The translations under genes were made by a program, and so were the position numbers. This document shows positions 9,115 to 17,463 of a DNA stretch of 64,000 bases, one piece after another. The stretch's first letter is position 1, and every line of letters starts with the position of its first letter. The stretch comes from Candidozyma auris (lineage: Eukaryota; Ascomycota; Pichiomycetes; Serinales; Metschnikowiaceae), in assembly GCF_003013715.1 (NCBI RefSeq), contig NC_072816.1, forward strand, positions 806,001-870,000. Direction: 5' to 3'. The notes beneath the pieces are model-generated. The model saw only the letters and a list, made by a program, of their open reading frames with translations, did no database searches and was not told the DNA's origin.

Positions 9115-10404
9115 ATGGGTCTTTTCAGCCATAAACCAGTGGCAGCAGGTATAACGCCCATGGGTCGTGTACCCGTGGTCGCAAAAGCACCTGAAGCTCC
9201 TCCAGCTACGAACGAAGACGATGATACAGAAGACTCCCCTAAGAAGGTATACGGGAAAGAAAAGGCCCCTAAGAAAAAGCCCATGACAGATGTGCCTGAG
9301 ACTGAGACAGACAAAAACACCCGCTTAAACGCTCTTCTTTTCCATACATCGGATGAGCTGGTAGATTTGTACTGCCTGGAAAATAATCTGCTGGACCTCT
9401 TAGGCAGACTTTACTACGATGATTATGACTCTGACGTTTCAGGCATGTCGTCCACGGTGATGTCGCCGCTGCCGTTGGCTCCGGCCAATTCAGATAGGGG
9501 AAACGCCTTTCTCACGGTGCAAAAAGCTGCGCAGCGCCTACGGTCGCCTTCACCAAGCAAAAGACCTCCACTTCTGCGCCATTCATCTTTTGAGAGGGGC
9601 GTTTCCTTCGACACCCTTTCTGACACCCACCATCAGGCCATCACGCTTAAGGTGAAGCACCCGCAATTTCGATTCCGCCGTAATAACAAAACGTATCTCA
9701 TTGGATTCAGCAATGACGTGGAGTCGCTCAGAGCCGTGGAGTGGGCATTTCAGGAAATGGTCATCAACGGCGATACCATAATCGTCTTGCAAGTGCTTGA
9801 CGAGAAAATATACAAGAGTATTGACCATGAGTTGGCGGAGCAGGTGATCGCCAAGCTCGAGAAGCTCAACACACACAACAAGAAAATATCGCTTGTCTAT
9901 GAGGCAGTCATTGGGAAGCCTCAAAAGCTTCTTCGCAATGCGATCGACGAGTACAAGCCTGCAATGATGATTGTTGGGACGCACGACTACGAAAAGGCTC
10001 AGTTGCACCGTCTGAGCCTGTCGCAGAACATCACAGATCGGACTCACCCTACCCACCAGCCGCCTACACCTCACCACAAGCATCGCGGTTTGTTCTCAAA
10101 AGCCTCTATATCCAAGTACTTTCTTCAGTTTGCTCTAGTGCCTTGCATTGTCGTGAAGCCAATATATTACTATCACGAGAACTTGGATAATCCCATCGAC
10201 AACGAAAGGTACTTCCACGACTGGATCGCTCTGATAGATGTCTCGCACACTCGTGAGGAAAAGAAGAAACGGAGCAGACTAGCCATGGCACTTTCGCCGT
10301 CGCTGTCGAGGCAGGGATCGCTGACGAATCTAGCTGACATGGGAAAAAGGGAGCGATCCCCCGTCCTGTCAACTTGGACGCTACTTTTACTTTTGAAGTC
10401 GTGA
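9115..10404 (+). CDS. Universal stress protein (USP)-domain protein, C-terminus probably frameshifted
   Basis: 429 aa as read. A low-complexity acidic/basic N-terminus (residues 1-65) and a Ser/Pro-rich segment (about 120-165) precede a UspA-like domain at about 180-350. Its features are TYLIGFSNDVESLRAVEWAF at the first strand and helix, GDTIIVLQVLDE, then PAMMIVGTHDYEKAQ and VPCIVVKP, the last strand. The Ser/Arg-rich tail (SPSLSRQGSLTNL) has likely phosphorylation sites. USP domains bind nucleotides or act in stress responses in other organisms; the yeast role is not known to me. The last 13 residues (TWTLLLLLKS end) look unlike the rest, and a Ser/Pro-rich open frame continues in another phase to 10663. 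This suggests one-base losses near 10358-10362 and 10404. Confidence 0.8.
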   Translation: MGLFSHKPVAAGITPMGRVPVVAKAPEAPPATNEDDDTEDSPKKVYGKEKAPKKKPMTDVPETETDKNTRLNALLFHTSDELVDLYCLENNLLDLLGRLYYDDYDSDVSGMSSTVMSPLPLAPANSDRGNAFLTVQKAAQRLRSPSPSKRPPLLRHSSFERGVSFDTLSDTHHQAITLKVKHPQFRFRRNNKTYLIGFSNDVESLRAVEWAFQEMVINGDTIIVLQVLDEKIYKSIDHELAEQVIAKLEKLNTHNKKISLVYEAVIGKPQKLLRNAIDEYKPAMMIVGTHDYEKAQLHRLSLSQNITDRTHPTHQPPTPHHKHRGLFSKASISKYFLQFALVPCIVVKPIYYYHENLDNPIDNERYFHDWIALIDVSHTREEKKKRSRLAMALSPSLSRQGSLTNLADMGKRERSPVLSTWTLLLLLKS

Positions 10405-10663
10405 GCCGTCACCGGTACAGTCACCGGCACTCGACACCGATCTGTCTCAAGAATCGAAGACGCATCTGAGACTATCGCGCTCTTCGGTCACTAAGATTCC
10501 TTTGCAGCCGTTTTCAGAGTACTGCACGTTTTATAGAGTCTATGCGGCGCCATGCGTCGATGGTTGCAAACCTGAAGTCTTATCACAGACCAGAGTCAGT
10601 GCTGTTGGAACAATTTTGTCAGGGATTGGGAAGAATTTTGGCTTTGAAATGCCCCTTTCCTGA
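10395..10663 (+). other. Probable out-of-phase continuation of the USP-domain gene
   Basis: After the called stop (10402-10404) a different frame is open to TGA 10661-10663. It encodes Ser/Pro/Glu-rich sequence (for example PSPVQSPALDTDLSQ) in the style of the upstream tail. A short stretch in the third frame between the two (VNLDATFTFEVVS) also looks coding. Two one-base insertions, at the C5 run 10358-10362 and the GCC near 10406, would join all three pieces. This could be assembly indels or genuine decay. Confidence 0.4.
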
Positions 10664-11278
10664 ATTAAGCCACCGCATTCGTCTCGTGAAACTCTTGACT
10701 GGGTACCCTGCAACACAAACTCAATGTAAATATCAATCATAGACACCAAATTCTTACGGAAGAATCCCGTGTACATCGACAAATCCCCAATGTTACCCAT
10801 CTAACAATTCTAGCACGGTATTGCAAATAGGCAGTATGGACAAGCACTTGAGCATTCTAAATCACTTTTTCGACTCTCAAATACCTGCAACGCAAACCAG
10901 CAGCATGTCATTTTACGCCTGATTCTCCACTACAATCAGGAATCACTTAAATAGTCCCATCAAATTAACTATTCTAGAGCAAATTTGTGCAATTGCAGCT
11001 TAAGCTCTTCGTTATATCTGAAGTGCGGAATATGACCAATGCTATCATCGCAGTACAATCATTGCAACGCTACCTCATTGCCAACAAAACTTTCACAAAA
11101 TCATCTCCCTCTATCCTCTCACTAATATGATTATTTTCAATCGTATATAGTCTTCTGAAGCCTGACTACCTTCCAGAATATGTTTTATGGAGGTACGGAG
11201 GTTCCCACAGGAACAAAATGATAAGCATTCCTCGAAGCGTCTCTCCGCAACGAATATCTTTCAAGGCCCCCTTTTGTC
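10405..11278. other. Intergenic region between the USP-domain gene and ECM14
   Basis: The first 260 bp may be coding (see the out-of-phase continuation). The remaining 600 bp is A/T-richer promoter sequence of the downstream gene with a TATATAG near 11144. No other feature recognised. Confidence 0.5.
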
Positions 11279-12646
11279 ATGAAATTTGGCGTTGCCCTTG
11301 TTGCTCTTGCAGCAGCGTCCCAGCTTCGATTAATGCACAATTCCTTCGAAAGACCGCATTATATGCTGATTGCGCCAGAGCTGCATCCCATTGACTTAAG
11401 CCAGTACAAGGACGACTTTGTAGTGAGAACGCCCTATACTTCTGAGACGTTGGACTTTCTCAGACACAACAACTACCGGATATGGTCTCAAAATGGGCTC
11501 AAGCGCACTTTGGATGTTCAGATGAACGCTTCTCTGCTTGCTCACTACGGCTCCCGGTTCGATACTTCCAAAGCCGAGGTCATCATTCCAGACTTGGCGC
11601 AGGCAATTTATGAAACGTATCCGGAATCGAAGGAGGACTTCAAAATTGAGAATACAGATTTTCATACCATGTCCGAGGTTTTCTTCAAAAATTACAGGGA
11701 CCTCGAGGATATACACCAGTGGTTGCACTTGCTTGAGGAGACATACCCTGACATGATTAAATTGGAGAAGATCGGCGACACTTACGAGGGCCGTCCTTTC
11801 CGTTTGGTCCACCTTTCCGTCCAGGACAAGGATGTAGATCATGGCGAGAAGAAGACAGTGGTGATCACCGGTGGTGTCCATGCAAGAGAGTGGATCTCAG
11901 TGTCCACTGTGCTTTACAGTATCTACGCCATGGTGCGTCATTGGGAAGAGAACCCACACGACTCTAAGACTTTGGCTAAACTCGACTTTCTTTTTATTCC
12001 TGTGCTCAATCCGGACGGCTACGTATATTCCTGGGAGACTGAAAGGTTATGGAGGAAAAATCGCCAGCCAGTTGTGGGAGGCGATGACGGTAGTTGTAGA
12101 GGTGTCGATATTGACCACTCTTTTGATTACCACTGGACACCTTCGTCGGATTCGGCGTGTGGAGAAGAGTATGCTGGTGAGACACCTTTCGAGGCGTACG
12201 AACTGCGTCTTTGGGACGAGTATCTCAACAAAACCAATGAGGCACATAAGATTTACGGCTACATTGACTTGCACTCTTATGACCAGGAAATCTTGTACCC
12301 GTATGTGTATCTGTGCGAACATCTGCCAAGAGACGAGGAGAACCTAATTGAGCTTGCGTATGGCATATCAAAATCAATTCGCTGGACTTCAGGCAAATAC
12401 TATGCTGTATCACCTGCTTGTCTTGACAAAGATTCTGATCTTCTTCCGGATCTAGGCTCGGGAACTGCCCTAGACTACATGTACCATCACAGGGCATACT
12501 GGGCGTATCAGATCAAGCTTCGCGACAGTGGCTCTCACGGGTTTTTGCTTCCGCCCAAGTATATCGAGGCGGTTGGTGAAGAGATTGCTGCGGGCTTCAA
12601 ATACTTCTGCAAGTTTATCCTTACTAGTGGGGAAGCCTTTGCTTAA
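11279..12646 (+). CDS. ECM14: Ecm14-type M14 metallocarboxypeptidase-like protein (predicted inactive)
   Basis: 455 aa. Weak signal peptide at residues 1-15 (MKFGVALVALAAASQ), prodomain to about residue 125, then an M14 carboxypeptidase domain. Zinc ligands are kept: H201 and E204 in HAREW and H332 in DLHSY. The general-base Glu of active enzymes (in the motif F-E-L-R-D) is Lys413 here (YQIKLRD), the hallmark of Ecm14. The usual substrate-binding N-R pair is replaced (GVDIDHSFDYHW instead of a NRNF motif). Cysteines in SCRG, SACGEE, YLCEH and SPACLD are placed for disulfides. Role: secreted or vacuolar pseudoenzyme tied genetically to cell-wall biology in S. cerevisiae; the molecular function is not established. 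A stable hairpin follows the stop. Confidence 0.9.
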   Translation: MKFGVALVALAAASQLRLMHNSFERPHYMLIAPELHPIDLSQYKDDFVVRTPYTSETLDFLRHNNYRIWSQNGLKRTLDVQMNASLLAHYGSRFDTSKAEVIIPDLAQAIYETYPESKEDFKIENTDFHTMSEVFFKNYRDLEDIHQWLHLLEETYPDMIKLEKIGDTYEGRPFRLVHLSVQDKDVDHGEKKTVVITGGVHAREWISVSTVLYSIYAMVRHWEENPHDSKTLAKLDFLFIPVLNPDGYVYSWETERLWRKNRQPVVGGDDGSCRGVDIDHSFDYHWTPSSDSACGEEYAGETPFEAYELRLWDEYLNKTNEAHKIYGYIDLHSYDQEILYPYVYLCEHLPRDEENLIELAYGISKSIRWTSGKYYAVSPACLDKDSDLLPDLGSGTALDYMYHHRAYWAYQIKLRDSGSHGFLLPPKYIEAVGEEIAAGFKYFCKFILTSGEAFA

Positions 12647-12670
12647 CGAGTGAAGAAAATACTTGAATGC

Positions 12671-12691
12671 CATCGCCGCAGGAAGGCGATG
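12671..12691. terminator. Hairpin downstream of ECM14
   Basis: Perfect 7-bp stem CATCGCC / GGCGATG with a 7-nt loop, 24 nt after the ECM14 stop codon. A 3'-UTR structure is likely; a role in 3'-end formation or stability is inferred. Confidence 0.45.
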
Positions 12692-15156
12692 TTTGTAGCG
12701 TATATACAATCTTTCGACCTCAATCAGAAATTGTCATCTCAATTTTGTTTTGTTAAATCCTTTCTTTTGCTTTAAGTCTTTGTCGTACATGGCTACTGTT
12801 TTGCGAGATTTATACCACATCTGTAGCCGAATGCGAATATGGATAAGATCGAGCTGGTATTTAAAATCAGGTTTGTGGTCAAATAGAGTATAGACCCTAC
12901 CAAAAGACTTACACGAACAATCTCTTTCGTCCAAGGTAGAAACAAATCGTCTTCATTGATGTCCACGCCGAGGTAGATGAGATGTTGTTAATAAGCTCCA
13001 GAAAATCTCGAAGCTTACCAAAATCATTCTATGAAAATATAAACCATAGATAATCTAGAGAGGAAACCAATCTAAAATCATTCGAGTTGTTTCCTATACG
13101 ATCTCATGGTTGCACGAATAGACTTCTTTTTGTGATAGCGGAGTGCGTGGCTATTGAAATCGAAACTGTTTAATAACTCACCTCAATTCACTCACGATCA
13201 ACAAGAAGACGTCGAGGTTAGATTGATAATATTTTGGCAGTTATTTTCATCAGTATGCATATGACATTGCTTAACGCTGGATTTGAGCACATCAAGTACG
13301 TCTCCTAACTAGAGACATGCGTTGAGAAACCAGCCGGAGCGCAGACTACTTACACAACACCGACAAAGTCTTCTAAAGCTGGTCGGCTAGATAATTTCAT
13401 GTGAACATACTCTGTAAAGACTTCATAGATCGTACATGAAACTGTAGTGAGGATAGAAGCGCATCTTCCAGATAGCTCCGTCAGAAATCCTCGAAAAGGA
13501 AAGTTGCTGGGGAAATAAACTATTTCATGGACATGGTCCTGACTACTCTGAATGTAAGTTGCTTGGATCTTCAACGGACTATAGGTGAGCGAAGCGCTTG
13601 CTTTAAAAAAATTCATAGGAACCCTCGGGGAGTTTTATTGCTCAAGAAAAAGAATTTACAAACACAGATGGTCGGTAACAATTCTGAGCGTGCAATTGTC
13701 TGCATATTTCTGGAAATGTGGGAACTCAACAAAGGAGGCACCGAACGTAAATAGAGCAATGTACACGGTGCTTGTGCCAAGTTAGCCACACCAAGTAGGT
13801 TAGGTCCGAATAATTTTTTTTTCTTTACCTGGGTATGCTAGTTAACCTAACATCCCTTTGAAATGGGCAATTACGTCAGAACCAAGAAATAGGCGCTGCA
13901 CCGTGAATCTCCTGCTCGTCGCTTCAGTTGTTCGAAAAAACTTTGCCACAAACACACTGCAAAACGACTTGACCGACGATCCTGAACATATTTCCCAGAA
14001 TGCGCAAAACCCTATTCAACTGGCGTGGTTTGTGAAAGCAGAAACGCCTAAAGAACAATCCCTCTCCATCGTAAACATTTAGCAATACTAGAAGTATAGT
14101 AGATGAAGAAATATAGAGAACTCAGGAACCTCTACCACGAAATCCGAGACCGTTGCATTTTTCATCAGACAAGATCTGAAAACTTCATGAACGGTTTTCC
14201 TCGGCACCACGGATTATCTGCTGGCTGCAGAGAGTCTCGGCAGAGAAAGAATTCTCCAACAATATTATCGGTATCTGGTGGTAATGCAGTATGACCTCTT
14301 GCCGGTATAGCCTCTGGCCTATATGGCCGAGCAAAGCTAGATTGCTCCTAAACAGGAGGTGGATCGTGCTTAAAGGTGAGACAATTGTGGCGAATGAAAT
14401 TCGCTAAGAGTTATCTGTAGACGTGTCTGGCCAATTCCGGAACAAATGCCACTGAAGTAAGGTTACATCATCAACAATAATCGTGGTGGGGCGTGCTACG
14501 CAGGAAGCGATAATTGTGCAAACGAAGTTTGACAGGCGGTGGGGAGGAAAAACTCGGCTTTTATTTTTCTTACTTTTTTTTTCTTTTTCTTTCATAAGTA
14601 AGTCGATCGGTATGGCGGTTAAAGTCAAACACACAGAATGAATTAGGAGCAATCCATGTAGCGCACTCGTCGAATACCGAACGAAGGAAAGTGTTGATAA
14701 TGAGAAAACTCGCCAATTTGAATAGCCCGCAACACAAGAGACATTTTCCACCCAAGAGCAGCGTACCTACATAGAGGTGTGGCTTTCAATGGAGGCGAGT
14801 GTCCCGTGGAGTTCCGTGAAGTCCAGAGAGTTTGCATAGCACCGGTTTTCTCAAGAAGATAAGACCACAGCTGGCGCGGTGCATTTGCCACAAGCTGGTG
14901 AACAACTGGGACACAATAAGGAAGTAATATGAAGGTTTTGCGCAAGTTCACGACTCACAGGCGACCGGAGCCCTCAATTAGGAGCTGACGGGCCCCGGAG
15001 CTTTGTATTGCTGTGTTTGAATGCGGCTTTCGAGCAATTGGTTATGTTACGTCTTGATTAATCTCAGGGTTCGTGATTTGGATATAAATACGCCGTAGAA
15101 GTTCCCTAGATCAGACCCTCTGTATCTACTGTAAGCTTTGCAAACAGAATATCAAC
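12692..15156. other. 2.5-kb gene-free region
   Basis: The longest stretch in the window without a supportable gene. The small open frames (for example 13527-13754, 13858-14082, 14643-14951) show no domain, biased composition or conserved motif. No tRNA B-box, LTR or long repeat was seen. A T-rich tract lies at 14558-14597 and a GGCC-N5-GGCC palindrome at about 14318. The last 250 bp is the promoter of the aldo-keto reductase. It may be a centromere, an origin or an unannotated RNA locus; none can be supported directly. Confidence 0.45.
15083..15090 (+). promoter_or_regulatory. TATA box of the aldo-keto reductase gene
   Basis: TATAAATA lies 67 bp upstream of the ATG at 15157. A strong TATA fits an inducible stress-type gene, as seen for aldo-keto reductases in other yeasts. 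Confidence 0.5.
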
Positions 15157-16059
15157 ATGTCACCAACTGCCAACTACTCTGAAGCCTGCCCCAGAGCCAA
15201 CTACGACTACTACGAGCTCAACGACGGGAACAAGATTCCTGCAATCGGCTTGGGCACATACAAAGTCACCGACGCTGACGAGGCTAGAGAATCAGTGAAG
15301 ATTGCCTTGAAAAACGGCTACAGACACATCGATACCGCATCAAGGTATAAGAACGAGGAACAGGTGGGTGAAGGCATTAAGGAGTCAGGCGTGCCCAGAG
15401 ACGAGATCTTTGTCACCACTAAATTGTGGAACGCCGATCACCACGACCCTGAAGGTGCGTTGAACGAGTCTTTGCGGAAATTAGGCTTGGACTACGTCGA
15501 CTTGTACTTGATCCATTACCCTATCAACCTCGAGGAGAAGGTGCTTGCGCAGCCCCATCACTACGACTACCTCGAGACGTATAAGAAGATGCAGAAACTT
15601 GTCCACGATGGCAAGGCTCGTTCCATTGGAGTGTCCAACTTCACGAAAGAGCGTGTCCAAAAATTGTTGGAGGACGAAGAGATCACCATTAAACCTGTGG
15701 TGAACCAGATTGAGGCACATCCTTTGCTAACCCAGCCTGAGTTGAAGGACTACTTGGACGAGCAGAACATCTTGGTTGAAGCCTTCTCACCATTGGGCTC
15801 TGCAACGTCCCCCTTGTTGGAAAACCCGGTCGTCAAGGCTGTAGCTGAACGCAACGGTGCCACTACTGGCCAGGTGCTTGTGTCGTGGGCGATTCAGAGA
15901 AACACTGTGGTTTTGCCCAAGTCAGTGAAGGAACAGAGAATTATTTCCAACAAGAAGACCTTCACTCTTGGTGCTGCCGATTTCGAGGCCTTGAACAACT
16001 TGAGCAACAAGTATGGCGAGCACAGAACTTGCAACTTTCCTTGGGGCGTGTTTGAGTAA
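15157..16059 (+). CDS. Aldo-keto reductase, Gcy1/Ypr1-type
   Basis: 300 aa. NADPH-dependent reductase of aldehydes and ketones with a TIM-barrel fold. The catalytic tetrad is visible as D59 and Y64 (HIDTASRYKNEE), K89 (VTTKLW) and H120 (YLIHYP). Further signatures are GLGTYK near residue 31, IGVSNF, NQIEAHPLL and the cofactor-binding VVLPKSVKEQRI near residue 252. Length and motifs fit the yeast cytosolic group including Gcy1, Ypr1 and Ara1-like enzymes; I cannot assign a one-to-one orthologue or substrate. A TATA box precedes it and two stable hairpins follow the stop. Confidence 0.92.
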   Translation: MSPTANYSEACPRANYDYYELNDGNKIPAIGLGTYKVTDADEARESVKIALKNGYRHIDTASRYKNEEQVGEGIKESGVPRDEIFVTTKLWNADHHDPEGALNESLRKLGLDYVDLYLIHYPINLEEKVLAQPHHYDYLETYKKMQKLVHDGKARSIGVSNFTKERVQKLLEDEEITIKPVVNQIEAHPLLTQPELKDYLDEQNILVEAFSPLGSATSPLLENPVVKAVAERNGATTGQVLVSWAIQRNTVVLPKSVKEQRIISNKKTFTLGAADFEALNNLSNKYGEHRTCNFPWGVFE

Positions 16060-16845
16060 CTTTCTGGGTGTCCACAGGTGGATCCACCCATTAGTAGCCA
16101 GCCCGGTGCCTGGAAGCACCGTGGCCACATAGCTGCAAATTGGCTGCTAAATACTAGTGTATAGAAATACAGAGAACGCCGATTACATAGCCCTGATTGT
16201 AGATTGCTTCGATAAATTAAACGCAAGTTCAAAGTGTCACAGAGCAGGAGTCGAATTTTGTGGTATTCAATTTTATTAATTGACTTTGTGATCTTGTACA
16301 ATAGTTTGCTAGGCAGAGCACATGGATCTGTACGGTCCACGAGGATACAGTCAAATCTGGAAGCCAAACCAAAGATTGAACCTTCCTAATTCGATTGTAG
16401 CAAATATCTTGGACATGAATTAACTCTTCTGCCCTTTAAGCCCGCCGAAGCTCCGAAGTTCTACGTCGTCACCACACGCAATATCGACATAAATCATAAA
16501 CAGAAGTTAGCAAGATCATCGCAAAATTGAGGATACCATCATATGTATGAAAAGTCTGTTTCAATAGTTATTGAATGTTGCAAAAAAATTCTGAACTCTG
16601 CATACTCACAACGAGCTCGCTCTGTGCTGAGTATACTCTGCATTATTGAAGACAAGGTCACTGCCGAAGAAACAACAAAATCGTTGAGAAGCATCGACGC
16701 GGGTCTTTATCTATATCCACTTTCCTACCACTTATTATTTTTTCTTTCATAACTCATCCGCTCTTCGATCAGGTATTACCCCGGATTTCCTGCACTTTCT
16801 CTCCATCATCATCAATCATCAACTTAGTGCTAACTGTACACCTCC
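16060..16845. other. Intergenic region with two 3' hairpins
   Basis: Nearly 790 bp between co-directional genes. The 5' end carries the tandem hairpins at 16065-16121. The rest holds the Rab gene promoter and a pyrimidine-rich leader near 16790-16840. No further gene is evident. Confidence 0.5.
16065..16121. repeat. Two tandem hairpins in the AKR 3' UTR
   Basis: First: TGGGTG+TCCAC pairs with GTGGA+CACCCA (16065-16090) around a 2-nt loop with a 2-nt bulge. Second: CGGTGC (16104-16109) pairs with GCACCG (16116-16121) around a 6-nt loop. The first begins 5 nt after the stop codon. Regulatory or 3'-end role inferred. Confidence 0.5.
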
Positions 16846-17442
16846 ATGTCGCCTCTGTTCAAAGTCGTGCTCCTTGGGGACTCCTCCGTGGGAAAAACCT
16901 CTCTTCTCAACAGACTTATCACAGACAAGTTCGACCCAAATCTGCCCAACACAATTGGAGCCGCTTTTATATCTAAAGAGTACACTTCGAATGACAGGAC
17001 AGTGAGGCTTGACATCTGGGACACCGCTGGTCAAGAACGATACAAGTCACTAACGCCTATTTACTATAGAAATGCCAAAGAGGCACTTGTTTGCTTCGAT
17101 CTTTCCTGTCCAGAAGCCTCATTTGAGAGAGCAAGATACTGGGTAGATCAGATAAAGACACTGGGACCTCCCGATATAAAAGTAAGAGTTGTGGGTAACA
17201 AAAAAGATCTTGTGGATGAATCCGAAGTGAATCTCTCAATGGTTCACGAATTCTGTGAGGAGAATGAGGTCTCTCTTTACCTCACAAGTGCCAAGATGGG
17301 CGAGGGGGTAAAGGAGATTTTTGACGATATGGTTGGACTGATAGATAGAGAGTTCTTTGAGACATCAAGTGAGCAGTCTGAGTCGCTACCGCAGCCGATC
17401 TCTTTACTCAGTAGGGGTACCAAAAACACTACGTGCTGTTAA
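16846..17442 (+). CDS. Rab5-family GTPase (Vps21/Ypt52/Ypt53 type)
   Basis: 198 aa small GTPase acting in endosome fusion and vacuolar trafficking. All G motifs are present: P-loop GDSSVGKTS (11-19), switch I TIGAAF (36-41), WDTAGQE (58-64), NKKD (118-121) and SAK (148-150). The Rab5 signature is TIGAAF plus ERYKSLTPIYYRNA in switch II. The protein ends in TTCC, a double-cysteine geranylgeranylation site. The residue before PNTIG is encoded by CTG, so it is probably Ser in this organism. Which of the three yeast Rab5 paralogues it corresponds to is not decided. Confidence 0.92.
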   Translation: MSPLFKVVLLGDSSVGKTSLLNRLITDKFDPNLPNTIGAAFISKEYTSNDRTVRLDIWDTAGQERYKSLTPIYYRNAKEALVCFDLSCPEASFERARYWVDQIKTLGPPDIKVRVVGNKKDLVDESEVNLSMVHEFCEENEVSLYLTSAKMGEGVKEIFDDMVGLIDREFFETSSEQSESLPQPISLLSRGTKNTTCC

Positions 17443-17463
17443 TGTACATGTTCATTGTCGTCA

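Noticed and set aside
13527..14082. Small frames of 74-88 codons in the 2.5-kb desert
   Set aside because: No domain, no biased composition, no promoter or conserved motif. They may be noise; I list the region as gene-free.
14310..14335. GGCC-N5-GGCC palindrome
   Set aside because: Short arms and isolated; expected by chance in this length of DNA.
14643..14951. 102-codon minus-strand frame upstream of the AKR gene
   Set aside because: Overlaps other frames, no family features, lies close to the AKR promoter.
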